Positions 27,801 to 37,199 are shown, counted from the first letter of the stretch. The stretch: DNA of 37,327 nt from an uncultured Fluviicola sp. (GCA_937919725.1 CALFOS010000307.1:1-37327); one strand, 5' to 3'. Numbers and translations are program-made. Notes: generated from the letters alone by a model not told the origin.

Positions 27801-29472
27801 CCAGTACATCGCTAAAATGGATCAATTCAAGTGGCTCATGGACGAGTTGGCGATAGAAATGGAGAAAAAAGAAGAAAAAGATCTCCGCATCGAAGCAGGA
27901 GTTGATTTAGCGGGGTCGAACTTCTTCTCAACCAATAAATTGCAAGATTCTTTGAATTTCCGGGCACCACGTGCACGATTTGACACGAAAGAAAAAGCCA
28001 TCTACTGCGATAAAATTGAGTACATCGATATTGCCGATGCGCGAATTTCGCCAGATAGTATGAAAGTGACCATCCGTAGAAAAGCGAAAATGGAACCACT
28101 TAAAAATGCAAGTATTGTTGCCAACTATGTAACAAAGTACCACAAATTTGTGCGTACAGATGTTCAGATTACCGCGCGGAGAGCATACACGGCGGTTGGA
28201 GAATATCCTTACTATGACATTGATAGCAATGTGACATACATCACCATGAAGGATATTGGACTTGACACCTCCTTCCAGACGCGGGCATCAGGGAAAATCA
28301 CTGCAGAGCAAAACTTTAAGTTGAGCAAAGAATTTGATTACTACGGTGATGTAGCGATTCGTGCATCAAATCCACAAATTTCCTTTACCGGTGCCACACG
28401 GATCAATCACACTTGTGATAAATTCGATAGAAACTGGATGGCATTTAAATCAGAAATCGATCCGAAAAAGATCCAAATTCCCGTTGTGACGGAAATGAAA
28501 GACTTGGAAGGACGTGCTATTTCCGCTGGAATTGTATGGCGAGATTCGCCGAATACGGACAGCATTAAGCTATACCCAACTTTTTTATCAACCTTAATCA
28601 ATCCCGAAGATCCGATTGTGATGACTTCAAGTGGCTATCTGCAATATGACGCAGCCTCGAAGGAATTCCAAATTGCGTCTAAAGATAAATTGATCAATCG
28701 CGGGGAAAAAGGAAACTACATTGCCTTGCACACCGAAAGTTGCTCGATGAACGGTGATGGTGTGATTAACCTCGGAATGGATTATGGCGATGTGCTCGTG
28801 GAGACTGTGGGAATTGTGAATTACAATCAATCGACGGGCAAAACCGACATGAACATCACCGCACGATTCGATATGCCATTGGACAAAGGAGCGATGCAGG
28901 ATGTGGCAGAACGAATCAACGCCATCGAAGGACTCCAACCGATGGATTTCAACTCGACAACAATCGAAAATGCCATTGTAGAATGGGACGGACTTGCAGC
29001 GGCGGATAAATTCAAAGAAGAATTCGTGCAAGACGGAAAAGTGAAGAAATTGCCTGATGGCTTGGAAAAAGCGATGACGATTACTGGAATTCGATTGAGC
29101 TCTTACGAGAGTGATCGAGGACAAGAGCGCGGATTGATTACCAATGTGGAATCGGCGGTATTGGTCAGCATCTACGGTAAATCGGTGATGAAGTATGTGC
29201 CGTTGCGAGCATTTTTCCAACAAACCTATTCGGGACTTCGCGGCGACCGATTTATGATTGATATGCGTATTCCAGGTGGAGCGGATTACTTCTTCAATTA
29301 CACCATGGGTGGCAGGAAAGAAGGAGTTATGAGTATCCTCACAAACGACGGTGAATTCAGTGCTTTGATTAGCGAGATGAAGGAAGATAAGCGAAAAAAG
29401 CGTAATTTCAGCTACGAAATAACATCAAACACCGTATTTAAAGCGCAATTAATGCGTCTCTTTGAAGAATGA
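24847..29472 (+). CDS. Giant exported protein of unknown function, predicted beta-rich
   Basis: 1541 aa; signal-peptide-like MKQIFYLICLVMLTSNVAYSQ (alternative ATG at 24856); no family recognised. Confidence 0.8.
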   Translation: MDNMKQIFYLICLVMLTSNVAYSQSFPTARDKFVKEFEKQLNEYGKGEFRDFAKQELPAMLLEGNSFPDDYFNRMVLTCNEFEGKRLKIYPEIYNYVYSVSQFVKTKQTKGSFEAWHSAVDKQLDSRYIKKIEEFMEFSAGFLSKGMISESSNFEWYYLGGDFAVEFTDKVNIKLSNGNLVCRAVSNSGSTKGEAVDSLVVYETSGNFDPTLKKWIGSGGTINWVKVGLPRDAYFAKINNYDVSLKSSTIRVDTVTMTSPYFSKPIQGSLSDRAFKINREEDKVFPQFLSFERKLMIKDIVPDVDYSGGFAMQGADFLGAGTTTDLAKITIKKAGKPFMQARSLEIFISQKKVFVPRGQFALYLNSGDSISHPGLALNYDLAKKEVLLNRSRNGMGEAPFQDSYHKLDIYVPKIIWEKDADVLTFTYDFGTSQEQRYATFESQGYFDVQLYDRLQAMEATHPLVSLSNYSYKYDKQVLTTGEAATAMEKTIDQSKSTLLTLSSLGFISYDSELNTVIINPKLNNFVRAKAGKIDYDNIVFTTDLRPKELTGYSVEEIAKDPFLSDIDKMYKKQNEQRRLQQHFGKLNLTTLDLDLDAVDRVLISANKNAIVFPDNGSVKVKKNRDFVYSGWSNAGKLEVNAELASFVYDDFKIKLQKTKESLFRVRPLDKTHGTKGIPMTSSLTGITGEIFIDDVKNRSGTNTKTEAFPKLTVSNKTKIFYNSKDIYRGVYDSTRFYYTVDPFEMDSLNNFVEEKLRIKGELVSAGIFPIIRQDVKIMPDYSFGFKTTAPKGGYQFYETAAKYDSVILLSHNGLQGSGTINFVHSTSKSNILSFLPDSTVGFAQFVNRKMEKGATFPDVTGAKAYITYVPKQDVLKVVSTTNSDLEFFSKEATLRGTVTIRPEGMRGNGLMTFKNANLISSNFRYTHIDVDADTASFRLKNESEDITEDALSFKSDNVKSHVSFKDRVGQFYSNDGESTVEFPVNQYIAKMDQFKWLMDELAIEMEKKEEKDLRIEAGVDLAGSNFFSTNKLQDSLNFRAPRARFDTKEKAIYCDKIEYIDIADARISPDSMKVTIRRKAKMEPLKNASIVANYVTKYHKFVRTDVQITARRAYTAVGEYPYYDIDSNVTYITMKDIGLDTSFQTRASGKITAEQNFKLSKEFDYYGDVAIRASNPQISFTGATRINHTCDKFDRNWMAFKSEIDPKKIQIPVVTEMKDLEGRAISAGIVWRDSPNTDSIKLYPTFLSTLINPEDPIVMTSSGYLQYDAASKEFQIASKDKLINRGEKGNYIALHTESCSMNGDGVINLGMDYGDVLVETVGIVNYNQSTGKTDMNITARFDMPLDKGAMQDVAERINAIEGLQPMDFNSTTIENAIVEWDGLAAADKFKEEFVQDGKVKKLPDGLEKAMTITGIRLSSYESDRGQERGLITNVESAVLVSIYGKSVMKYVPLRAFFQQTYSGLRGDRFMIDMRIPGGADYFFNYTMGGRKEGVMSILTNDGEFSALISEMKEDKRKKRNFSYEITSNTVFKAQLMRLFEE

Positions 29473-30101
29473 CTCCGATTATCGAATTTCTTGTTTTTGG
29501 TTTTATTGCCTACTTATTGGGATCAATACCAACCGCGGTATGGATTGGAAGGATGAAGTACGGACTGGATATTCGTGAACATGGAAGTAAAAATGCGGGA
29601 GCCACTAATACCTTTCGCGTGCTTGGAAAAAATGCGGGAATCCTCGTTTTGACCATTGATATAATGAAAGGTGCATTTGCAGTTTTGCTCCCTTTTTTGT
29701 TCGGAATGGGCGAGTGGGGAACCAAAGAATTGGTTCATACGCAGTTGATTGCTGGAATTCTCGCCGTTGTGGGACACGTGATTCCGATCTTCGCCAAATT
29801 TAAAGGTGGAAAGGGCGTTGCGACATCTCTCGGAGTGATTGTGGGCATACATCCAGCAGCAGCTGGAATTTGTTTGCTGATTTTTTTAGTTGTCTTCATC
29901 ATTTCGAAATATGTTTCATTGGGTGCCATTTCAGCAGCACTTGCTTTTCCGTTGATCCTAAATTTAGTGTTTGGTGTTACCACTTTATGGTTGACGGTGT
30001 TTAGTTTCTTGCTCTCAGCTGCAGTGATCTTCGTACATCGAAAAAACATCAAACGACTCCTGAAGAATGAAGAGAATAAAATGAACCTTTTTAAGAAATA
30101 G
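29469..30101 (+). CDS. plsY: Glycerol-3-phosphate acyltransferase PlsY
   Basis: 'AYLLGSIPTAVWIGR', 'GSKNAGATNTFRVLGK', 'GHVIPIFAKFKGGKGVATSLGV'; 4-nt overlap with the upstream gene. Confidence 0.97.
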   Translation: MTPIIEFLVFGFIAYLLGSIPTAVWIGRMKYGLDIREHGSKNAGATNTFRVLGKNAGILVLTIDIMKGAFAVLLPFLFGMGEWGTKELVHTQLIAGILAVVGHVIPIFAKFKGGKGVATSLGVIVGIHPAAAGICLLIFLVVFIISKYVSLGAISAALAFPLILNLVFGVTTLWLTVFSFLLSAAVIFVHRKNIKRLLKNEENKMNLFKK

Positions 30102-30144
30102 GCGTACATAAATACCATGTATTCGCAGTGATGCGGACTGATTA

Positions 30145-33100
30145 GTGAGATTTTTTAAACATATCCTCTATGTTCTTTGTCTCACGCTCGTAGCCTTCAA
30201 TAGCGGGGCCCAAACCGAGGGTGAGATCAGGAAAAATGCGAATGAACTCTTCGAAAAGGAAGCGTACATTGAAGCAACGTCACTATTTTTGCAGTTATTG
30301 AACCTCTATCCAACTGATCCTGAGCTCAATTTTAAGTACGGAACATGCAGTCTCTACAACGACGATATGCAGAAGAAAGATGCCATCAAATTTCTCGTTG
30401 CCGCTACGCAAACTCCCACGGTTGATCCACGAGCATTTTATTATAGAGGAAAGGCGCTCCACTGGAATTATCAGTTCGACGAAGCCAAGAAATATTACCA
30501 AATTTACAAAGACAAACGCGGTGCTAAAGACGACCGTTACGATGTTGATCGCGAGATTGAGATGTGCGCTAACGGAAAAAAATTGATGATCGAATTCACT
30601 GACATCATCGTTTCCGAAAAAACGCAAATTGAGAATGATAAGTTTTTCCGATTGTACAAAGACATGCAAAGCATCGGCGGGGATATTCTTGTGACCGAAC
30701 GCTTCCAAAGCAAACTCGACAAGAAAAAAGGACACGTTCCCATCGTTCATTATCCCAAAGGTGCCAAGGCGGTGTATTATTCGAGTTATGGCGATGTTGG
30801 CTCTACGGGTCTAGATATTTACGTTCGAAAAAAGTTGCCTGACAATTCGTGGGGAGAACCCCAGAAACTTCCTGGTGAGGTAAATACGCCTTACGATGAT
30901 GACTTCCCTTACCTCCATCCAAATGGTCGCTACCTTTATTTCAGCTCGAAAGGTCACAACTCCATGGGCGGTTTCGATGTCTTTTTGGCGCGCATGAATA
31001 CGGAAACAACGCTATTTGAGCGGATCGAAAATGTCGATTTTGCGATCTCTTCCCCTGATGATGATCTGTTCTACGTGGTAGATTCAGCTTTTCAAAATGC
31101 CTATTTCGCTTCGGCTCGACAGAGTGAAAAAGGAAAATTCCACGTTTACCGCGTGAAAGTGGTGCGCATTCCGATTCAGGAAATCATTGTGATGGGAGAT
31201 TTTACTTCTCAAATTAATCCTGATAATAAGAATATTGTGATCAACGTAACATCCATAGCAACTGGATCAGAAATCGGCTCAATTGTATCGAACAAAGTTG
31301 GAAAATATTCGTTCGTTTTCCCCAAGGGAGGGAAGTATAATTTTGAAATTATCGTTGAAGGACTCCAGCCTGTCACGCAAATGATAGAACTTCCATTTTT
31401 GGATGAATTTCGTCCGCTCAAGCAAAAAATCATTCATTTTCGAGAAGATGGGATGGAGAAAGTGAAAGTGATCAACTTATTTGATGAACGAATTGAAGGG
31501 GGCGAGGAGCTCATGTCGCAAGTGCTACGTCAAAAATCGAGTTTGGAAGTGAACATCGATAAGTTTGATGCAGATGCATTGAGTAAAATGGAACTCGAAG
31601 CGCGACAAGCAGAAGTCATAGCAGCACTCGGATTTCAGGGAATGTCAGCGCGAGAAGTACAAAATAAATTGAGTGAATTAGTTGCTGGTGATGAGCAGCG
31701 GGCGGAAGAAGTAGCGAAGTTGAATGCTGGAATTGCGAATGGTATCATTGGGCTTTCTGGGGAAATCCAAACGACCATCGAAGAGCGCGATGCATTGCTG
31801 TTGAAGGCCGAATCTGAAAAAGATCCCACGAAGAAATACGATATACTCCTCGCGGCAGAGCGGAAAGAAGTTGAGCGTAACAGTTTACTGAATCAAGCGA
31901 TTGGTTTGCAAGAGTTAGCGGAGGAAGTTGATCGAAAGTTTAACAATTCTATTTCAAACGACAGTCAGATGAAAACAGTTGAGGCAGAATTCAACCGATT
32001 GATCATAGCTGGAAAAGATGACGAAGCATTGAGCTATCTCGCAGAACAGAATACGATAATTGAGCAATCGAAGGGAGCAACGACTGAAGGAATGGTGAGC
32101 AAGTTGGTAGATGAAACCTTGGTACTCAAAAAACGCCAAGATGAACTCACAAATAGAAATAACTCGAATTCACGTGAAATTGATGTTGCTCAAACGCAAA
32201 AAGAAATACTCGAAAGTAAGTTGCCAAACGCTAAAAGGAAGGATGCTGAGCACATGACAGAAGAAATTTCGACAATCGAAAAAACCATTCAACTGTTTGA
32301 AGATGAGCGAAGATTCAATCAAGAGGATATTATTGAAATCAATAATAAATTAAGCACCATCGACATTAAAGTAGAAGTGATTCAAAGTTCTGGAAATTCA
32401 GTTCTTACCGAGATTGATAAACGAAAATTGGCGGACGCACGAGCCGCATTGAATGGTCAAAAATCGAATTCGAAGGACGATGAAATCAAGGACCAACTGG
32501 TTCAAATAGAGAAAAACAATCCGAATGGTTTCGACGCAACGAAACATCCAGTAACAGACCCAACAACAGATCCAATTGCTTCGAATCTCATGCAGAAAGA
32601 AGTACTTAGCGAGCTTGTCCCTGATTATGCACCTACCAAAAAAAGTATAGAAGCTGATTTAGCATTAGGCGAACTAGACAAGCAAAAAGCACTGCAAGCC
32701 AACGATCAGAAGATGAAAACTGCCGCCGAACAGCGCTTGAAAGTGGTTCAAACAAAACTGAAAAAAGATCCAGAAAGTCTTTCCACGATTCAAGAACTTC
32801 AACTCCTCAACGACATTTTGTTCGATATTACTAAAGCCATCGACGAACGCGGAAAACGCATCGAAAGTCTCGAAAATCAAACGCCTGAGCTTGCCATTAC
32901 TAGGCAAGACGTGATTGCTTCAATTTCGCCCGACTACAAATCGGATGTGAAGCGGATTCAATCGAACACGGCAATGAGCGAGAAAGAAAAGCTTGTATCG
33001 ATGAATAAATTGGACGAATCGCTGAAAAAAACAGTTGAAACGCGGAGCAAAAAAGTGAACGATTTGCTCGAAATCAATCCAAGCGACATCGAATTACTCG

Positions 33101-36100
33101 GAGAAAAAGATCTACTCGCCGAGATTTCCGACGACCTCAACGCAGGAATCGACAAACGCAATACGGAGATTGCTGGTGTGACGCCAACCATCTTGAAACC
33201 GCTCACATCCGAGGAAGTCATCACGGAAGTGCAACCGAATTACTCCACAGAACAGCAATCGATCGAAGCGAATACTTCCCTCAATGCAGTTGAAAAATTG
33301 CAGCAACAACAGAAATTGGATCAAACGCTGATTTCGAAATTGAAGAACGAGCAATCCGATACGAAAGCGAAACTCGCCGCCGATCCATCGAACGCCCAAC
33401 TGAAAGTCCGTGAAAAGGGACTTCAAGACGCTTTGACAACTACTCAATCTCAAATCGACGAGCGAGCGCAAACGATCAACGCATTAACTGCCACATCGTC
33501 GGTCGTGGACGTCGAAGCAACGAAAAACGTAATTTCCGAGGAAGTAAAAGCCGACTACAGCGAACGACTCAACGCCATCAATTCTTCCAGCAGGCCCGAA
33601 CTCGAGAAGAACTTGGAACGACTTCAACTCGAACAAGAAATTCTCTCAAGATTAAACGAGCGCCAAACTCAAACGAGTGCCAAGGCGGCTAACGATCTAG
33701 CCAATCAGCAATTGCAAGCAGACCTGAATGCGTTTAAAGAGTTGATTTTAGAACAAGAAAAAACGGTGGTAGAACAACGCCAGGCAAGCTTGATCGCAGC
33801 GAAATCTGGACCAATTTACGAAGAAACCATTGGCGCAGCAGATCGGAAATACAGCATTGAAATTGGCGAACTCTCTTCCGAAACGAATCCATCAGGAGAA
33901 AAAATTTCCACACGCGAAGAAGCTTTGCAAGAACGACTGGAATCGGCGCTGGCGAAGAAGAAAAGCACCTTGGATCGGAAATATTCTGTGTACGTCGACC
34001 TCGAAGTGATGATCTTTGAGAATGAAATTGCGGAGAGTGAAAAACGCGCTGAGCAAGCACGAAATGCGACTACGATTGTGAGCACACCGACTCAAAATGA
34101 AACCGAATTTGTCGCCGATTTACGGAAAGAATTGTTGGTTGATCGCAGCATCGAATTCACCCAAGCGAATGCAACTGTGGAAGACGCCCTCGCTCACGAA
34201 ACGAAATTGAAGGATTATCAAATCGAATTGGAAACCCGTAAACTTGTCGCTCAGAATCAACTCGAAAAATCGCCTGAAGACATCGTATTATTGAATCAAC
34301 TCCAATGGATTACCGACGAAGAAAAAGCTATGGAAAAGGAACTTCAGCGCATGACGGTGATCATTGGCGAATTGGAAACAGGACCAATTGCCGTTCGAAA
34401 ATCGACACAAATGGATCCCGAACTCGCGCAACTAGATGCGAACTCGACTGATTTGAAAGCGGAACTCAACAAGCCAGCTCTTTCTTCCGCCGAGAAAAAA
34501 GAAATCGAGAAAGAATTGGCGCAAGTGAACGCGCAGATGGTTGCACGGAAAAATATTGTTCAAACAGAAGAAATTGCCATCGCGCAGCAAAAACAGGACA
34601 ACCTCAACAATGCTTTGCAACAACTCGGAGGATCGAATTCTCAATCGCCGACCGTGAAAGCAGCAACTACCGAAAGTGAAGAAGAGCGCAAAGCGATCGA
34701 AGCATTGTTGGTGCGAGCAGACAAAGCGAAATCCGAAGAAGAAAAAAACTATTTGATCACGCAAGCGCAGAACCGACAAGACGTTCTCAACAGTAATTTG
34801 GAACGCGTGGTGGAGAATCAAGAAATTCAAAACATCGAAGAAACGCAAGACATCACGGTGCTCTCGCGTGAAGAATTGGAAAAACGCAAGCGCGGATTTA
34901 TCATCGAAATTGGTGAATTGGAAGTGCGTCAAGGACGAGTAGATGATCAAATATCGACAGTGAAAAAGAAAGAAATTCCAGCTTTGGAAAAAGAGAAATC
35001 GGCCATCGACGCACAATTGAGTTTACTCAGAAAACAACTCGTGCAGATCGAGAGCCGCATCGACAACTTCAATGAAACCGAACCTGTCAATCGCATGGCA
35101 ACGGTAGGACTCGATCAGCAAATTTCCTTTAGTGAAGAGCGAAAAATTGCCGCATCCGACACCTACAAAAACTACCGTGAAGAAGGAGAAAAGGCACTTG
35201 AAATTGAAAACGAAATGCGTATTTTGCAGCAAGATTTGGACAAAGAGCGTGAAGAGTTGGTTCAATTGATGAGCGCACCGAAATCGGCGGAACGCGATGA
35301 AGAGATCAAGTTGAGCACGTTACGAATTAAGGCGCTGGAGCAAAAGCTTGAGCAGTTCGACACTGAATTTAAGCAACAAATGAGCGTAGCAGATGGACTG
35401 CTACCGGACGATGAGGAAGAAGCCATGAAGATTAAAAATTTATTAGTTCGAGGAGTTCAACCGATCAAAACCGCGGTGATTGCTGCAGCTTTGTTACAGA
35501 TGCCGAGCAACGGCTTCGCGATCGACAACGAAGCGAAAAGTATTTATTCGGAGTCGAATCCCATTCCAGTTGGCGTAAAAGGACCATCAGGCTTAACTTA
35601 CCGCGTTCAAGTCGGCGCATTCTCGAGGCCCATTCCACAAGATTTATTCAAAGAGTTCAATCCAGTTTCGGGCGAAAAAATCGGCACCACTGGCATCATA
35701 CGCTACATGGCAGGATTTTTCAATAGCAGTGAAACGGTCATCAATGCACGAGAATCCATCAAAGCACTCGGATACAGCGACGCTTTCGTGGTAGCGTATT
35801 GCGACGGCGAGCGCATCACATTTGGCGAAGCACGTAGACTCGAAGAAACGGGCGAATGCGTTCCAAAAGGAACCAACATTATGGTACTTGAAGTCTCCGA
35901 AAACACCGCCGAACACATGGGAATCCCCCTCGTGAACGAACTCGTTGAACTGCCAGAATTATCGTATAATCAGGCGCCAGGAGCAGCAAAAGCAGCACCG
36001 ATCGAGCTGAAACAAGGATTGTTTTACACCGTACAAATTGGTGTTTACAACCGACCTGTTGATGACATTCAATTGAAAAAGCTTCCTGAAATATTGACTA

Positions 36101-36861
36101 TTCGTCTGCCAAATGGACTGATACGTTACTCAACAGGAATGTTTGACTCTGCTGAAGAAGCAATGCCCCGAAGAAGCGATGCACAAACCCGTGGTATCTC
36201 CGACGCCTTCATCGTTGCATACTACAAAGGCGAACGCATCACTGTGGCCCGCGCACGCGCACTGTTGGAAGAAAACGGACCCTTCATTTTGCAATCGAAC
36301 ATCGAGAAGAAAACACCTGTGGAAGTCGTGAAAATTCCCGAGAACGCTCAACGCACCGATTCGGTAACCGTGCGCGTAGTGGAAACGGCACCCATCCAAA
36401 AATCTGACAACAGAAAAGTACAAATTGTTACGAAGTTAAGCTTCGACGAATATCCTCGCGACATCTTAAATCGCTACAATACCGAAGGGAATTTCTACTT
36501 CGACGAAAAGGATGGTAAAGTGAAATCAGAGATTTATTCCAACAAAAAAGCACTTCCGAGGCTTTATAAATTTGAAAAAGACATAGATACGGTGTATCTT
36601 TCGGACAACGAAGTTCAAAACGAGCGAGACAAAAAGCACCTTTTGGTGAATCTTTCTGGCGACAAAGTACCAGGCGATTTAGCCGATTGGCTGCTACGAA
36701 TGAGTTACCAGAAGAAATTTGTTCGCACCAAAGACGGTTTGCAATTGCACATCGAAGGAATTGAACCGAATCGAATTCAGGACTTACAGTACCACATCCG
36801 TGAAGTAGGATTGGAGCCGATTTTGGTTGAACCAGAGGTAGAAGAAATAGAAGATAAATAA
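30145..36861 (+). CDS. Giant exported TPR/PD40/coiled-coil protein with two SPOR-like modules
   Basis: 2238 aa, GTG start; signal peptide; TPR-like N-terminus; PD40 'DDFPYLHPNGRYLYFSSKGHNSMGGFDVF'; long Glu/Lys/Gln coiled-coil; 'YRVQVGAFSRPIPQ' and 'YTVQIGVYNRPVDD' SPOR-like modules. Confidence 0.85.
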   Translation: MRFFKHILYVLCLTLVAFNSGAQTEGEIRKNANELFEKEAYIEATSLFLQLLNLYPTDPELNFKYGTCSLYNDDMQKKDAIKFLVAATQTPTVDPRAFYYRGKALHWNYQFDEAKKYYQIYKDKRGAKDDRYDVDREIEMCANGKKLMIEFTDIIVSEKTQIENDKFFRLYKDMQSIGGDILVTERFQSKLDKKKGHVPIVHYPKGAKAVYYSSYGDVGSTGLDIYVRKKLPDNSWGEPQKLPGEVNTPYDDDFPYLHPNGRYLYFSSKGHNSMGGFDVFLARMNTETTLFERIENVDFAISSPDDDLFYVVDSAFQNAYFASARQSEKGKFHVYRVKVVRIPIQEIIVMGDFTSQINPDNKNIVINVTSIATGSEIGSIVSNKVGKYSFVFPKGGKYNFEIIVEGLQPVTQMIELPFLDEFRPLKQKIIHFREDGMEKVKVINLFDERIEGGEELMSQVLRQKSSLEVNIDKFDADALSKMELEARQAEVIAALGFQGMSAREVQNKLSELVAGDEQRAEEVAKLNAGIANGIIGLSGEIQTTIEERDALLLKAESEKDPTKKYDILLAAERKEVERNSLLNQAIGLQELAEEVDRKFNNSISNDSQMKTVEAEFNRLIIAGKDDEALSYLAEQNTIIEQSKGATTEGMVSKLVDETLVLKKRQDELTNRNNSNSREIDVAQTQKEILESKLPNAKRKDAEHMTEEISTIEKTIQLFEDERRFNQEDIIEINNKLSTIDIKVEVIQSSGNSVLTEIDKRKLADARAALNGQKSNSKDDEIKDQLVQIEKNNPNGFDATKHPVTDPTTDPIASNLMQKEVLSELVPDYAPTKKSIEADLALGELDKQKALQANDQKMKTAAEQRLKVVQTKLKKDPESLSTIQELQLLNDILFDITKAIDERGKRIESLENQTPELAITRQDVIASISPDYKSDVKRIQSNTAMSEKEKLVSMNKLDESLKKTVETRSKKVNDLLEINPSDIELLGEKDLLAEISDDLNAGIDKRNTEIAGVTPTILKPLTSEEVITEVQPNYSTEQQSIEANTSLNAVEKLQQQQKLDQTLISKLKNEQSDTKAKLAADPSNAQLKVREKGLQDALTTTQSQIDERAQTINALTATSSVVDVEATKNVISEEVKADYSERLNAINSSSRPELEKNLERLQLEQEILSRLNERQTQTSAKAANDLANQQLQADLNAFKELILEQEKTVVEQRQASLIAAKSGPIYEETIGAADRKYSIEIGELSSETNPSGEKISTREEALQERLESALAKKKSTLDRKYSVYVDLEVMIFENEIAESEKRAEQARNATTIVSTPTQNETEFVADLRKELLVDRSIEFTQANATVEDALAHETKLKDYQIELETRKLVAQNQLEKSPEDIVLLNQLQWITDEEKAMEKELQRMTVIIGELETGPIAVRKSTQMDPELAQLDANSTDLKAELNKPALSSAEKKEIEKELAQVNAQMVARKNIVQTEEIAIAQQKQDNLNNALQQLGGSNSQSPTVKAATTESEEERKAIEALLVRADKAKSEEEKNYLITQAQNRQDVLNSNLERVVENQEIQNIEETQDITVLSREELEKRKRGFIIEIGELEVRQGRVDDQISTVKKKEIPALEKEKSAIDAQLSLLRKQLVQIESRIDNFNETEPVNRMATVGLDQQISFSEERKIAASDTYKNYREEGEKALEIENEMRILQQDLDKEREELVQLMSAPKSAERDEEIKLSTLRIKALEQKLEQFDTEFKQQMSVADGLLPDDEEEAMKIKNLLVRGVQPIKTAVIAAALLQMPSNGFAIDNEAKSIYSESNPIPVGVKGPSGLTYRVQVGAFSRPIPQDLFKEFNPVSGEKIGTTGIIRYMAGFFNSSETVINARESIKALGYSDAFVVAYCDGERITFGEARRLEETGECVPKGTNIMVLEVSENTAEHMGIPLVNELVELPELSYNQAPGAAKAAPIELKQGLFYTVQIGVYNRPVDDIQLKKLPEILTIRLPNGLIRYSTGMFDSAEEAMPRRSDAQTRGISDAFIVAYYKGERITVARARALLEENGPFILQSNIEKKTPVEVVKIPENAQRTDSVTVRVVETAPIQKSDNRKVQIVTKLSFDEYPRDILNRYNTEGNFYFDEKDGKVKSEIYSNKKALPRLYKFEKDIDTVYLSDNEVQNERDKKHLLVNLSGDKVPGDLADWLLRMSYQKKFVRTKDGLQLHIEGIEPNRIQDLQYHIREVGLEPILVEPEVEEIEDK
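32590..33829 (+). repeat. Four diverged coding repeats of about 103 aa in the giant coiled-coil protein
   Basis: VLSELVPDY, VIASISPDY, VITEVQPNY and VISEEVKADY motifs with the third-last residue codon near 32620, 32929, 33235 and 33550. Confidence 0.7.
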
Positions 36862-36877
36862 GCATTAAGTGAAAGAC

Positions 36878-37153
36878 ATGAATCCACAAATCGACATTCA
36901 AGACGACGTATTAACGATTGAGAAAGCCGTAGACAAAAAAGACTTGGTTGTGTTCAACGACGACTTCAACACATTTGACCACGTAATCGATGCCCTGATC
37001 AAAGTATGCGAACACGAACCGATGCAAGCTGAACAGTGTACATTTTTGGTGCATTACAAAGGCAAATGTCAGGTAAAACGCGGCGACTACGAAACGCTTG
37101 AGCCTATGTGCGTTGCCTTGCACGACCGAGGAATTACCGCAGAAATTCAATAA
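36878..37153 (+). CDS. clpS: ATP-dependent Clp protease adaptor ClpS
   Basis: 'LVVFNDDFNTFDHVIDALIKVCEHEPMQAEQCTFLVHYKGKCQVKRG'; alternative GTG at 36869. Confidence 0.93.
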   Translation: MNPQIDIQDDVLTIEKAVDKKDLVVFNDDFNTFDHVIDALIKVCEHEPMQAEQCTFLVHYKGKCQVKRGDYETLEPMCVALHDRGITAEIQ

Positions 37154-37168
37154 AATTAATTGGAGTTG

Positions 37169-37199
37169 TTGGTCAACAAGAAAAAACAGTGTATATTTG
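37169..37199 (+). promoter_or_regulatory. Bacteroidota-type promoter: TTG (37169-37171) and TATATTTG (37192-37199)
   Basis: -33/-7 layout with a 20-nt spacer immediately upstream of the tRNA-like region. Confidence 0.6.

Noticed and set aside
28627-29223. 198-aa minus-strand ORF within the 1541-aa gene
   Set aside because: Antisense shadow of a long coding ORF; His/Phe/Arg-rich composition typical of reverse-complement reading.
34432-35016. 194-aa minus-strand ORF rich in Phe/Leu
   Set aside because: Reverse complement of Glu/Lys-rich coiled-coil codons produces Phe/Leu-rich open frames; not evidence of a gene.
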